Shown: one piece after another, positions 24,181 to 36,444 of the stretch
Numbering within the stretch: the stretch's first letter is position 1
Layout of the letters: each line of letters opens with the position of its first letter
Source: Terebella lapidaria
Lineage: Eukaryota > Annelida > Polychaeta > Terebellida > Terebellidae
Direction: 5' to 3'
DNA: 64,000 bases
NCBI GenBank assembly: GCA_949152475.1
Contig: OX424560.1
Coordinates: 16,865,106 to 16,929,105, forward strand
Notes under the pieces: model-generated
Databases searched by the model: none
Told to the model about the DNA's origin: nothing
The model's input: only the letters and a program-made list of their open reading frames with translations
Position numbers and translations under genes: made by a program

Positions 24181-24384
24181 TTTTGTAGTTCTCAGTGTTG
24201 TGCAAAATCGGAGGTTTCTAAAACAAAAACTCATATGGACATGTGGCGACCACTCATGATTTACGGTGCCTTCATCTGCCATAATGTGGTCATACTATGG
24301 TGGCTTAAGACGCACAGATGATTGAGATAAGTTACACTGAATATGCATAGTGCGAAAAAAACAAGATCATGAAGGCCTATCAAA

Positions 24385-24690
24385 AATAGCATAACTACAC
24401 ACGCAGCCTACAATAAATAGCATCACTAGACACGCAGCCTACAATAAATAGCATAACTACACACAGAGCCTACAATAAATAGCATAACTACACACGCAGC
24501 CTACAATAAATAGCATAACTACACACGTAGCATACAATAAATAACATAACTACACACGCAGCCTACAATAAATAGCATAACTACACGCGCAGCCTACAAT
24601 AAATAGCATAACTACACACGCAGCCTACAATAAATAGCATAACTAGACACGCAGCCTACAATAAATACCATAACTACACACGGAGCAACT
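24385..24690. repeat. 31-bp minisatellite, about 10 copies
   Basis: Unit like GCATAACTACACACGCAGCC followed by TACAATAAATA, repeated without spacers at an exact 31-bp period (for example 24390, 24421, 24452), with scattered substitutions. It lies 200-500 bp upstream of the calmodulin-like start codon, so it falls in that gene's likely promoter region. Confidence 0.9.
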
Positions 24691-25225
24691 GGTTTGCTCG
24701 CGTGAAAAATATCCACTAGACAAAGCACACGGCTGCTACCTGGAGCAAACGTTTCCTACACGGGGCAAAATTGTGTGTGCAATCATCATATCTAGTGTTA
24801 AGCAACTTGAAAATACTATCAAGTGGGGAAAAATGAGTCACCGTAATGGATCCAGAATTGTTCATCTGACTCAGGGCAGAAAAGGAAACTACTCACAAAT
24901 CGAAAAAGTGTCATTTCTTGCACCTTGCATCTTCATTCGATATAGCAGAACGAGCATCATAACCTACCTGGGCCAAGGAATCAAGCACTCTAAACCAAGC
25001 ACTCACCGTGGAGAAAGCTCTGAATCCAGACAAAGGTGTGCTCTTGCCGGGCGTATACACCTGCTTGTAAGTGACCATTGACCTGTATGTGATACCTGCA
25101 GTGCGTTATCAGCCTTATCAGACACCCACTCACCAGAAACTATACAAATAATGCACGCACGCTATATAAATATTGGTATAATACAAATGTATGTACCGTA
25201 CAGGCGCGCATATAAGTGTTCGCAT
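24690..25225. other. intergenic DNA
   Basis: No gene or transposon recognised. Confidence 0.3.
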
Positions 25226-25256
25226 ATATTGAATGAATGAATGAATGAATGAATAT
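25225..25256. repeat. (GAAT)n microsatellite, possible LINE 3' tail
   Basis: Six GAAT units. On the minus strand this reads (ATTC)n directly after AT-rich sequence, the style of 3' tail seen on CR1/L2-type LINEs. A minus-strand LINE lies upstream (26454-29735), so this may be its tail, although 1.2 kb separate it from the ORF end. Confidence 0.5.
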
Positions 25257-26453
25257 TAATTTTTTCTGTATTATATACAATACAAGTACGCCTAAAATGG
25301 TAACACATGCACTAAAAGTATACAGGTATTACATAATTAAACAGAAGAACATGCTCAACTTAATGCAAAGAAAAATCTCAGGAAACTTTACGCGTGCAAA
25401 AACATAACCATAAAATACACAACACAAAGACACACAGTGAAGTCTATAGACTGTAGGGCTTCATGAAATATATTAACCAGGTCTTACAAAAAAATACTTG
25501 AAGTGAAGATACTTTGTGACTTTACATGTAGGGAAATTAAATTAAGGAAAGAAATTTGAAAAGAACAGAACGCTCAAGGGCTATGGAAAGTTACCAGAAC
25601 AAAGTGCAGTATTAGGCTCTGATGGAGCGAAACGTTCATTTGTTTTGACAATATAACTATTATAAGGTCTCCACTAAAATCATTATATTGGACTTCCTAG
25701 TATAATATGTTTACTCGGAATGACTCAAAAGAGACATTGGCTTATTTTCGGACAGTGACATTTTTAATTTATCGAAGTTTTCAAACAGATGTTGGGAAAT
25801 GGGCTGCCAAAGTCCAAAATTGAGCATCGTTGGAAGAAAAAAAATGACCCCCATTTGGAAAAAGTGAAAAAGAAAATAAGGCTGTGGTTTTTTTTTTATT
25901 TGTTTCCCGTCAGCGGGCGGGTGAAAATAGAAATTAATTTGAGAAAAAAACACAAACTTTTTGGTCGTTTTTCTCCCGAAAATCAGTGTTTTTTAATTGA
26001 TTGTGACTGGTGTCCATTTTGCTATTTTCCCCTCTGTTATGTATCAATAAGGTACTTAATGGCTTAGCAAATGATCAAATAAAACTTATTTTATATTTTT
26101 GGCATGAGTTACTTTGTGAATTGAGATGTTATTGTGATGATAAACTTCTGGGTTTTTTTCCGTGTTTGTTTTTTTTCCTGGCTGGCTGGTACCACGCAAA
26201 AAAAAAAAGTTGACGGGAAACAAAGAAAAAAAAACAACATGGCCTAACAATTCATTTTTGATTTTCAGTATTTCAGTATATAGATGATGAACGGAAACAC
26301 CACGGCAATATGCGATTGGTTCGAAGTTCCGGTAACACAAAACATGCGAGTAGACTACCAGTGTAGTCGCGTTCGAACGTCCATGCACCCAGGCCCCAAG
26401 ACAGACGAATCGACCCGCAACACACGGACCCGAAGCCGCCCCCACCACGGGAG
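25257..26453 (-). other. probable LINE 3' UTR or unrelated AT-rich DNA
   Basis: No coding frame with a recognisable domain. It lies between the LINE stop codon and the (ATTC)n tail; whether all of it belongs to the element cannot be told from one copy. Confidence 0.35.
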
Positions 26454-27788
26454 TCACTCGTAACCAGCAACGATCTGGGATTTGTACCTTTTAGAAAATG
26501 ATGCAATGGATACCAATCGTTCACTATGTTGATACAGTGTTGCCGGGATGTCATTCCACATTTTTGGACCCATATTCATGATACCCTGTGTAGCCGTCAA
26601 TGTTCTGGGTTTGGATACTTAAGTTTATAATTTGTGCTTTGTCTGGTGGTGTGCGTGTGGTAGTCCTGTGTCAACTGAAAAATATGCGAGATCGACTGAG
26701 GTAATAATCCTCGTATAAATTTATAGATATATTTGCATACTTGAAGCCGATATATGTCTCCCAGTTTTAGCAAATTCATTGTTTTTAATAGCGGTGCGGT
26801 ATGCGCATTGTAATTTGCGCCATGGACAATTCTAACTATCTTTTTGTGCATTACATCAATTTGGGAAAAATGAGTTTTCGACGCTGCCCCCAGAGAGTAA
26901 TTCCGTAGGTAAGGTATGGATAAACAAGGGAATAATATAATTTTGTGAGATGCTTTCGGTTATCGCAATGTTTGGCTTTGTTAATTGCGAAATATGCTTT
27001 GGACATATTTTTCTTTACCGTCTGTATATGTTCATCCCATTTCAATTTGTCATCAATATATATACCCAAAAAATTTGCACACGTCGTTTTTGACAAAGAT
27101 GTATTGGATAATGTCAATGCGTATGAATCAGTGTCCCAGTTTTGATTCGAAAAGAGCATATAATTGGCTTTCAGTGCATTTAGTGAGAGCTTATTAGCGC
27201 GAAACCAGTCTGTTAAAGAAGAAAGATCTTCATTCATTAAATTGTAGAGGTTTCTTTGGTTATCGGAGTAGAAGACAAATATAAGGTAGTGTCATCAGCG
27301 AATAGTATAGATTTGACGTGTTTGAGACATGATGGAAGGTCATTTGTGTAGATAATAAATAATAACGGTCCGAGTATGGAACCTTGTGGCACACCACATG
27401 AAACTGAGCGTACATTTGAATTATGACTATTATATGAAACATATTGTTTTCGGTCTTGTAAATAACTAGTAAACCAGTTCAATGCCAAACTCCTTATGCC
27501 ATAAAATTCTAGTTTTTGGAGTAGTATTGAATGAGCTATCGTAACGAACGCCTTTGATAAATCACAATAAACAGCTAGCGTAGATAACTTAGCGTCAATT
27601 GATTTTAGTAGATCGGTACTAAAGGTCGTGATCGCATCAACTATGCTGTGGTGTTCCCTGAAGCCAAATTGGTTATTATAAAACAAGTTTTTTCGATTGG
27701 AAAAATGATCGGCGTCTTCTAAGAATAACTTTTTCGAGTATTTTTCGATAATGAAGATAAAAGAGATATGGGAAGATAATTTGAGATA

Positions 27789-28100
27789 TTACATTTATCT
27801 TTATTTTTATAGATTGGGATGACTTGAAATTCTCCATCCCAGTCGTTTAGTGATCGGATTTTCATTGTATATATCATATTTGTCATTTGTTTATATCAAT
27901 TTTGTCATATCATTTTCATTGTATATATCATATTTCTCAACTATAATACATTACATTGTATACACCTTCAACGGAAATGTTTTATATCTAGCTTTAATAA
28001 ACAAGGCCTAATTCCCAGTCCAGTTTTTGTTGTTATTCAGGAGAGCACACAAATTACATTTATCTTTATTTTTATAGATTGGGATGACTTGAAATTCTCC
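27789..28100. repeat. 47-bp direct repeats flanking an intrusion in the LINE
   Basis: A sequence beginning ATTACATTTATCTTTATTTT and ending in GACTTGAAATTCTCC occurs at 27789-27836 and again at 28052-28100. Between them lies ~215 bp of AT-rich sequence containing a CATTGTATATATCATATTT phrase twice. The conserved RT segment usually found here is missing. Confidence 0.75.
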
Positions 28101-28627
28101 AGATACTATCGACATGTTCCCTAACTTAGTGATTGGTGGAAAAACATACTGGTTCAGCGCTTTGAGCAGGTTAATTTTAGGTTTAAGACTACGCAAGATA
28201 TCTGCGATTTCAAGTTCATCTGCTGGGGCAAGAAAAATTGTTGAAGATTTGTTAAGATTAAGGTAAGAATTGGAGTTGTGTTTAGATGGTGGTATATCTG
28301 CTGCAAATCTTGAGCCAACGTTAGAAATAAATCACAGAAACCTTCAGATATATCTTGAGGCTCCGTTATTGTTTTGTCGTTAATGGTGAAAACGTTAGTG
28401 GTGCTAGGGTTGTCACGTGGCTTGCCGATGATAGTATTTAGTGTTTTCCGAGTGTTTTCTAAATCGTATTTGTACTTGTCGAATAAGTTAGCATAATATG
28501 ACTGCTTAGCAATACGTTTAAGTTGATTAAATTTATTGCGGTATTTTACAAAACGTTTATATGCCGGATGACTTCTTTGTTTATTCATACATTTTTTTAT
28601 ACAGTTTTGTACATGTTTTGGACGATT

Positions 28628-29521
28628 TTAAAGTCTAACTAGAGTGTATAATTTTTATGTTCTTATACTGTGAAGATGGTTTCCCTGATCATTTTGGTTT
28701 TTACAGAACTTGAAAATCTCAATCACAAGCTGAGATATTTCTATTTTCGTGAATTACTTTTTTCCAATCTATCAGCAATTTGCAGGACCTCATTAATTAT
28801 TATAATTAGATATTCATGACGTCATATGAGTCAGGTACTATAATTAGCTATCTAAACCTCATTTATGCAAGGGTTATAATGTATATAAAGGTTCCTATAG
28901 AGACTGATATGTTTTGTGGTAATGCATAGTCAGTCTTTTGTTATGCCAGCATGTTGTCAAGGCTACACAATCAGAGCTAGCGCCCCTTAGCAACCAGTTG
29001 TTGGGTGGGTTGCTATGGACAATTGACCTGTTAGGACATGTGAAAGTGCTACTTACTTTTAAAATTTTCACAAAGGATCATAATGTAACAAAAGTTGAGG
29101 TCCTAATAATGTGGAATAATCAGTGGTTAGCAACAAAATCTCCATAGCAACGTGGTTGCTATGGGCCATATTCCGGCTCTGGTTGCCATGACACCAACAA
29201 AATTTATTCAAAATTTGAATATTTTCTGTATGGAGTCATTATGTGGAACAAAAACTATTTTCATGCTCTTTAATATTGTGCAGTACTGGTTTCAATGAGC
29301 TCATTATCTTTCAGTGACTCATATGACGTCATCATTGCTCATTTGCATATTTGCATATGACATCGAAAGGTCAATAGGACATGTCATAAACAAACCTCCG
29401 TAAAATAGTGACTATTCAAGATATTTCATTTCTGTAAAAACAGAAATGATCCCCAGACTTCCGTCTTTGATATTGACACTAAACTAAAATAAGTTATTTT
29501 TTCACTCTAGTTAGGCTTTAA
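28628..29521. mobile_element. 886-bp TTAA-flanked MITE, copy 1 (inside LINE)
   Basis: The element (28632-29517) is bounded by TTAA on both sides and ends in inverted repeats AGTCTAACTAGAGTG / CACTCTAGTTAGGCT (one mismatch). Excising it with one TTAA joins the two LINE pieces in frame across a conserved LINE segment, proving single-TTAA duplication. TTAA targeting is a piggyBac hallmark, but the ends lack the usual CCC start. No transposase is present. Confidence 0.9.
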
Positions 29522-29735
29522 TGAACCTTTGGTAAACCACAGTTCCCTAATTAGGTATTTCGATGAAATTTGAATTTTTGACTCAGGTGCGAATCTGTCC
29601 AAATAAGATTTATTTGTTTGTGTGAAAAATTCATAGGCTCCATTAACTGTCATATTTTCTAACATCGCCCAATCAGTCTGCTTCACGGCTGTAGCAATTT
29701 GAGATTGCTCTGATAATGATAATGTTATCAATAGC

Positions 29736-30925
29736 AGGTTGGTTCAATTTTTATGAGTAAAAGTACACACTTTGTTTGGCTTACACACTTTCTGACACGA
29801 CACCAGTCAAAGCACACGTAGGTGATCAGATATGTCTTGATAAGAGTATACCGGAATTTATACTCATGTTTGGTAAAGTTGTTTCAAATATATATTGTCT
29901 ATTAACGTAGCACTACCGTGCGTAATGCTTGTTGGTTGGGTGATAACAGGCAAGAAAGAATGCATCATGAAACTTGACAAAAGGTCACTTGTCGGTTGAT
30001 ATGAATCCGATTTGAGTACATCCATATTTTGATCTGTTCCAGTTACAACGTTATGTTTGTCTCCACTTTTAGATATAATGTCATTGTAATATTCCAGAGA
30101 TACTGCAGTTGCAGTGTTAGAGACTCGGTAAATTTCACCAACTATATCATTGTTAGTCGTATTCGTTGTTTCGATAAATATAGACTCGAAAATTCCTCCT
30201 TCGAAAATGATCAGATCAGATCGTACCTTCTCAAAAACATCAGAAATATAGCTACAACAGAAGTGAATTCATTGCGCGAGGGGCATCTTGTGGACAAACT
30301 AGTGCATATATATCTATACCTGACTAGGTTGTATATACCTGACTGTTCTTTCCTTTGTTCTTTCAGAAATGCATGGCCAAATCTGTGACATTTCCCAAAT
30401 GTCATTTCAACTATATATTCGACTACATGTATGTACACGTTTAAGACGTCCCTGTCCGCGAAAGAGGACAAACATAGGGATTCAAACTCGTTTGTTGAAG
30501 TATATGTCTGATGGTCAACTAAGATGAATTATTTGGACGAATCAAACACTTGACAGTATAAACAACTGGTTTTCTCTTGATCTGTACACCACCTCTCACC
30601 TGGCCTAGCTGACATTCCAACATGTATGTGAATAAGCTTGCATTAAGGGATACACAGCAACGAGAATGGCAATAATATCAACATATAAAATTCAAATGGT
30701 GTACTTCACCATAGCTCCAACAGGAGTGAAATCATTGCGCGAGGGGCATCTTGTGGACAAAACTAGTGCATATATATATATACCTGACTAAGTTGTATAT
30801 GCGGGACTGTTCTTTCCTTTGTTCTTTCAGAAATGCATCGCCAAATCTGTGACGTTTCCCAAATGTCATTTCAAATTGTCGAGTCAAAGTTTTCCAACGT
30901 TGGAGCTTTCGATTACATAGTATTT
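29736..30925. repeat. intergenic DNA with a ~155-bp direct repeat
   Basis: A block beginning around CATTGCGCGAGGGGCATCTT and ending at CCCAAATGTCATTTCAA occurs at about 30247-30411 and again at 30730-30887, about 90% alike by eye. No gene recognised. Confidence 0.6.
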
Positions 30926-31818
30926 TAAAGTCTAACTAGAGTGTATAATTTTTATGTTCTTATACCGTGAAGATGGTTTCCCTGATCATTTTGGTTTTTA
31001 CAGAACTTGAAAATCTCAATCACAAGCTGAGATATTTCTATTTTCGTGAATTACTTTTTTCCAATCTATCAGCAATTTGCAGGACCTCATTAATTATTAT
31101 AATTAGATATTCATGACGTCATATGAGTCAGGTACTATAATTAGCTATCTAAACCTCATTTATGCAAGGGTTATAATGTATATAAAGGTTCCTATAGAGA
31201 CTGATATGTTTTGTGGTAATGCATAGTCAGTCTTTTGTTATGCCAGCATGTTGTCAAGGCTACACAATCAGAGCTAGCGCCCCTTAGCAACCAGTTGTTG
31301 GGTGGGTTGCTATGGACAATTGACCTGTTAGGACATGTGAAAGTGCTACTTTCTTTTAAAATTTTCACAAAGGATCATAATGTAACAAAAGTTGAGGTCC
31401 TAATAATGTGGAATAATCAGTGGTTAGCAACAAAATCTCCATAGCAACGTGGTTGCTATGGGCCATATTCCGGCTCTGGTTGCCATGACACCAACAAAAT
31501 TTATTCAAAATTTGAATATTTTCTGTATGGAGTCATTATGTGGAACAAAAACTATTTTCATGCTCTTTAATATTGTGCAGTACTGGTTTCAATGAGCTCA
31601 TTATCTTTCAGTGACTCATATGACGTCATCATTGCTCATTTGCATATTTGCATATGACATCGAAAGGTCAATAGGACATGTCATAAACAAACCTCCGTAA
31701 AATAGTGACTATTCAAGATATTTCATTTCTGTAAAAACAGAAATGATCCCCAGACTTCCGTCTTTGATATTGACACTAAACTAAAATAAGTTATTTTTTC
31801 ACTCTAGTTAGGCTTTAA
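30925..31818. mobile_element. 886-bp TTAA-flanked MITE, copy 2
   Basis: Same length, ends and TTAA flanks as the copy at 28628-29521 (element 30929-31814). I see only two or three substitutions between them (for example TACTGTGAAG vs TACCGTGAAG), so the two inserted recently or were copied from one source. Internal inverted pieces (GGTTGCTATGG and CCATAGCAAC) could fold. Confidence 0.9.
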
Positions 31819-33141
31819 GACCACCAAAAGATGTGCCATATATGACTTCCGATATGCTTCTCAATGCATAACCAAGCTGCGCCAACAGGCGTTTTGTCCC
31901 TTGAGGCCAATTTGTGCAATTCTGGGCCACTCGGGACTAAATTCGGGCCTTTCAAGTGATTCAAGGCATTGTAAACGTCTTTATACAAGAGACGATCTGT
32001 CCATAATATCATGCAAATGTGAGACTAATGAGAAAGTTACTGGATACATTTTGAGCAAAGTGCCAAAAAATAGAAATTCGGTCTTTTTGGGAACATTTCG
32101 GCAGCGAGTCAAGGCAGCACTTCATCACACGCATTACAGATGGCCTGAAGTGTCATGCAATTTTTAAAAAGGTTACTGAATAGAACTTGAGAAAAAAACA
32201 GCCAGAGTGGATAATTGGAAGGTACGGAACCTACATTATCCGTATTTATATACAGTTTGATGACCTATCGAGTCCTGTGATTATTCGAGATTTATTCAAT
32301 ATAGATTTATTCAATTCCCAATATTTGCCTTACATCTAGTCATTCGAAATATTTGCCTTACATCTAGTATTTCAAAATATTACATCTGTTATCTCGAAGT
32401 ATTTACTTTGCATCTAGTATTTCCAAATATTTAATATTTCCCTTACATCTAGTATTTAGAAAATACCTTAACGGATTACATCATCTGAACATTGGTTTCA
32501 ATGAATTATCGATGACAATATCGATAACTGAGATACTACACAATATTTTCTGAGTATTGTTACAGGCCATAGCAGAAATTTGGGCAATCATCTCACATAG
32601 AGTATCCGACCAATTCCATCAGTGCAATGGGCATTGAGGACATTAAGCACTTGTACCAAACGTACAGGTACAATGGTGTATTTTCCAGTATCGCTCGTTA
32701 TCGACCCATTAGAGCATTCACTGCACGCATAAGTCGAAACAAAACAGAGTTACCGGTCGAATTTGATAAAAAATAAAACCACATTGATTTATGCGAAAAG
32801 ACAATTGTCTGACACATAGATGCGTTAAACAGTTTCATATTAGTCCCACCTGGCGGCGAACAATGACCATTGCGTGGTCGTTTATTACCACCGATTTTAT
32901 GTCCAAAGATGTGCACAGCTTTCGTTGTTGCCGCGTTTCAGGTGATTATAGCATACACATACATCGCATGATCTTTCATAAATGGATGAGAACCTGAGCA
33001 ATATAAGAAAGTTTATTCTGTCTTGTATTCTCATCGTGTTAATGAGCAGTGCCTGGATGACTCCACGTACAAGATTACCGATTCACAACCACACTGACAT
33101 CACACACACCTAGTTGATTCCTTCCGCAATCTACGACAATC
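31819..33141. other. intergenic DNA and 5' flank of the first FkbM-like gene
   Basis: Contains about four imperfect ~30-bp repeats around TTGCCTTACATCTAGTATTT (32320-32460). From about 32580 the sequence resembles the 5' flank of the second FkbM gene (38200-39130), for example GAGCAGTGCCTGGATGACTCCA at 33045 and 39073, so the flank was duplicated with the gene. Confidence 0.5.
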
Positions 33142-34140
33142 ATGTCAACGCCAATGCCACTGAAATACAACAAGGTTTGGTACTGTGTGGTACTTGGTTG
33201 CCTTATATTTCTAGGGGTTTGGGTGTTCTCCGAGCAGTTCTTCAAACGAAATACAGCGTCGGCCAATCCGGATGAAGCGCTACCCAAGAGAGAGAAGGTG
33301 ATACCCGCAGATCTACTTCGAATGTATGAAGATGGATACAACAACGTTCTCGATGTGGACTTTCTGAACTATGTCCGAGATCGTTGGTTGGTTGGCCCTC
33401 CTACCAAGCCTGTCGCTATCAATATATCCGACAATGTGCAACAAAAACGCCATCATTCCCAAGTTGGACAGTCGTCTTTCATAGACCGGCTGATGAAGGA
33501 GAGGCGTAATGGGTTCTTTGTTGAATGTGGGGCTGCTAACGGTGAAAGGTTTTCCAACACGTTGTTTTTCGAGCAGTATCGCTCCTGGTCGGGTTTGCTT
33601 GTTGAACCGAACCCTGTGCTCTTTGACAAACTCCTTGGCAAGAACAGAAATTCGTCTCTCGTGAACAGCTGCCTCAGTACTTCGAAAGGCGTGGAGAAAA
33701 TGAAGTTTACACCGATGGGCCTCACTGGAGGAATCCCAGATAAAATGGAGGAAACTCACCTGCGCTACATCCGGAAACACAAATCAAACTCCTTTGACAT
33801 CACGGTCACGTGTTTTCCATTGCATGTATTACTACGCGCAATTGATGTCAACCACGTGGACTACTTTTCCTTGGATGTGGAAGGTGCAGAGCTTGACATA
33901 TTGAAAACTATCCCGTTCAATGAGGTGACTATAGATTACCTCTCAATTGAATATCGAGTGTCGGATATGAAAACCATTGACACTTCTGCGTCACTACAAA
34001 AACTGAGAATGATCAGGAATTTCTTTTCTGATTTGGGAAACTTTCAGGAAATGGGAATCTTGCCCTGGGACACGAAAATCAGCAATATCACACTGAATGA
34101 AGCCAAAGGTTTGGACGTTATTTTCAAGAGAGTAGATTGA
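33142..34140 (+). CDS. FkbM-family methyltransferase-like membrane protein, copy 1
   Basis: 332 residues in one exon. It has a short N-terminus with a signal anchor at about 12-31 and a lumenal or extracellular domain of the FkbM (Methyltransf_21) type. FVECGAANGE (126-135) is the SAM-binding loop, VEPNP (154-158) the acidic strand end, and SLDVEGAELDIL (243-254) the late family motif. The family methylates small-molecule or glycan hydroxyls. In animals membrane-anchored members resemble Drosophila Star, which acts in EGF-ligand trafficking, so an enzymatic role is not certain. The start ATG is in CAATC ATG TC context, matched by the tandem paralog. Single exon; tandem duplicate at 39171. Confidence 0.85.
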   Translation: MSTPMPLKYNKVWYCVVLGCLIFLGVWVFSEQFFKRNTASANPDEALPKREKVIPADLLRMYEDGYNNVLDVDFLNYVRDRWLVGPPTKPVAINISDNVQQKRHHSQVGQSSFIDRLMKERRNGFFVECGAANGERFSNTLFFEQYRSWSGLLVEPNPVLFDKLLGKNRNSSLVNSCLSTSKGVEKMKFTPMGLTGGIPDKMEETHLRYIRKHKSNSFDITVTCFPLHVLLRAIDVNHVDYFSLDVEGAELDILKTIPFNEVTIDYLSIEYRVSDMKTIDTSASLQKLRMIRNFFSDLGNFQEMGILPWDTKISNITLNEAKGLDVIFKRVD

Positions 34141-34780
34141 ACGCTACCATTTATGTATGTCACTGTTGCTGTTATATATTTATGAAAATGGGTTTCCTCA
34201 GAATAGAAGGGTTTTCGTCACGGTAAAAGGGTTTTCGTCGTGGTTAAAATAAAAGGAATTCGTCGTTTTCAAAACGATTTTGTTACAGTTACAATGTTTT
34301 GTTTTTCGTGGTGGAAAGGTTTTTGTCACGCTGATGTGCCATCGTGCAACATATTTCTTTAATGTGTACTGTGTTAAGTGATTCTGTCAGTTTTATTTCT
34401 GTATATAAATTCTATTGATTCAGCTTTGAGTTATTCATACTTGAGCGAGCTGGTGCGCTACATACTACACGCTCGCTGGATTGATACATCAACAATTCCG
34501 AAACTGTTGTGGCGATCACGGAAATATATATGATGGTGACGACTTTAGGTTATCGTACATATGGTCCTATAACTTATTTGCTTGGCGTTGTGTCCATCGT
34601 CGTTGCCAGAACAAAATGCCTAAAATAATCACAAAACGACAATGGGGTTTCAGTGCTGTCGCAATCAGTGCTACATGGTCTGTTATATCTAGATATACTC
34701 TATGATACTTTTTGTAGCGTGGAGTTAACTTTCAGAAATACTAAATATATAACATTCTTATCCCTTGTTACATGTGAGGT
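34141..34780. other. 3' flank of FkbM-like gene
   Basis: The first ~150 bp (ACGCTACCATTTATGTATGT onward, with GGGTTTTCGTCACGG-type repeats) match the 3' flank of the second copy at 40170-40330. No other gene. Confidence 0.5.
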
Positions 34781-35990
34781 CGGATGTGACTGTATGTTCA
34801 TCTGAGGTTGAATTCAAGACCATCTAAAGATCACCATCAAAATATATGACATCCTATATGCTCAGAATACAAACCTAAACTTGGATTCCGTTCCGTTCGT
34901 AGAGATCAATTTACATGTTACAGTTTGAACGTGACCTTGAGATTTACCCATCAATGTCATTTGTGGTGGAGTTCAAAGTCATCAAAAGATGTCCATATAG
35001 GAATTTCTATATGCACATGATGTATACCCAAGCTCCACCTACACGCATTTTGTCTTTAGGGGCCAATTTCTGCAATACAGGCCGTTATGTGTCGAACTTA
35101 TTTTTTAAATCCGTAAAACCAAAGGTATATTTCGGGCTCGACATCATGTTCTACCAAAAGGTCAATTTACATATTACAGTTTGGACGTGACCTTGAGATT
35201 TACCCCTCAATGTCATGTGAAATCGAGTTCAAGATCATCAGGAGATGTGCCATATATGACTCTCCATATACTCATAATGCATACCCGAGCTAAACCTATA
35301 CTTAGTAAGCGTTTTGTCTCCAGGAGCCAATGGGGTAAGTGCGATTCGCATTTACTTGTTAAACCCTAGTTTACTAAGGAAAAGCCAGAATTCCAATTCC
35401 ATTTTAAGGGCCAATTTCCGCAATACAGGCCGTTATGTGTCGAACTTATTTTTTAAATCCGTAAAACCAAAGGTGTATTTCGGGCTCGACATCATGTTCT
35501 ACCAAAAGGTCAATTTACATATTACAGTTTGGACGTGACCTTGAGATTTACCCCTCAATGTCATGTGAAATCGAGTTCAAGATCATCAGGAGATGTGCCA
35601 TATATGACTCTCCATATACTCATAATGCATACCCGAGCTACACCTATACTTAGTAAGCGTTTTGTCTCCAGGAGCCAATGGGGTAAGTGCGATTCGCATT
35701 TACTTGTTAAACCTTAGTTTATTAAGGAAAAGCCAGAATTCCAATTCCATTTTAGGGGCCAATTTCTGCAATACAGGCATCCGTAAAACCCAAGGTATAT
35801 TTCGGGCTCGACATCATGTTCTACCAAGAGGTCAATTTACATATTACAGTTTGAACGTGACCTTGAGATTTACCCCTCAATGTCATGTGAAATTGAGTTC
35901 AAGATCATCAGGAGATGTGCCATATATGACTTTCCATATACTCATAATGCATACCCGAGCTACACCTATACTTAGTAAGCGTTTTGACTC
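34780..35990. repeat. tandem ~348-bp repeats, three diverging copies
   Basis: Units contain GTGACCTTGAGATTTACCCC, GTGCCATATATGACT and GGTATATTTCGGGCTCGAC at a 348-bp period (35166 vs 35514, then a shorter third copy near 35850). Similar GACCTTGAGATTTACC phrases occur in the element at 15.9 kb, so the same repeat family is present in two places. Apparent frames here are repeat by-products. Confidence 0.8.
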
Positions 35991-36160
35991 CAGTTTATTA
36001 AGGAAAAGCCAGAATTCCATTTTAGCTTCAACCACGTGGACTAAGCGTTTTGACTCCAGTTTATTAAGGAAAAGCCAGAATTCCATTTTAGCTTCAACCA
36101 CGTGGACTAAGCGTTTTGACTCCAGTTTATTAAGGAAAAGCCAGAATTCCATTTTAGCTT
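35975..36160. repeat. 66-bp tandem repeat, ~3 copies
   Basis: Unit TAAGCGTTTTGACTCCAG to CTTCAACCACGTGGAC, starting near 35975, 36041 and 36107 and almost identical. Because 66 is a multiple of three, both strands stay open and create artificial frames. Confidence 0.85.
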
Positions 36161-36295
36161 CACGCCGTCCCAAACCCCGACCACCAGCCCTACTAGGACA
36201 CCCAGGCCCATAGGAATGAATCCAGATACATTTGTGGTGTTACTAAGATGGTATGACATACCCCATTTCTGGCGTTTGTCTCCCCATCGATATTG

Positions 36296-36318
36296 TAATA
36301 ATAATAATAATAATAATC
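36296..36318. repeat. (TAA)n microsatellite
   Basis: Seven AAT/TAA units after TATTG. Confidence 0.8.
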
Positions 36319-36444
36319 CAATATTAAGCAAGGTCTCCAAAAATACTATGACACCATCTATTCTAGAAGTGGTAGAAGCCACATGTGGATACAAAAAAAT
36401 TCAAATATTTGTTGAAATATCTACATGCTTAAACACTTTTTAAA

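Larger units (their letters stand above)
26454..29735 (-). pseudogene. decayed non-LTR retrotransposon (CR1/Jockey-type LINE) ORF2
   Basis: In order on the minus strand: the endonuclease-RT linker (29735-29520), a spacer with TKG and basic segments (28627-28150), RT with NQFGFREHHSIVDAI, the CGVPQGSILGPLLF block and the FADDTT catalytic box (27686-27240), the thumb/connection (FLGIYIDDKLKWDEHI, YPYLTYGITLWG), and a C-terminal tail ending GPKMWNDIPATL to the stop at 26456-26454. Frame changes occur near 27240, 26850 and 26600. The endonuclease is absent (5' truncation near 29735). A TTAA element (28632-29517) and a ~215-bp intrusion flanked by 47-bp direct repeats (27789-28100) further break it. 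Non-functional. Confidence 0.85.

Noticed and set aside
24385..24690. Regular 31-bp repeats resembling a CRISPR array
   Set aside because: Units are contiguous with no unique spacers, and the genome is animal; it is a minisatellite. The same applies to 44735-45690.
28938..29147. 69-codon frame, repeated at 31235-31444
   Set aside because: It is identical because it lies in two copies of one 886-bp MITE; no domain and poor coding character.
33313..33780. 155-codon frame antisense to FkbM-like gene 1
   Set aside because: Antisense shadow; the plus-strand frame carries the conserved motifs and full length.
35662..36213. 183-codon frame with a 22-residue repeat
   Set aside because: It results from 66-bp and 348-bp tandem repeats; the opposite strand is equally open and no domain is present.
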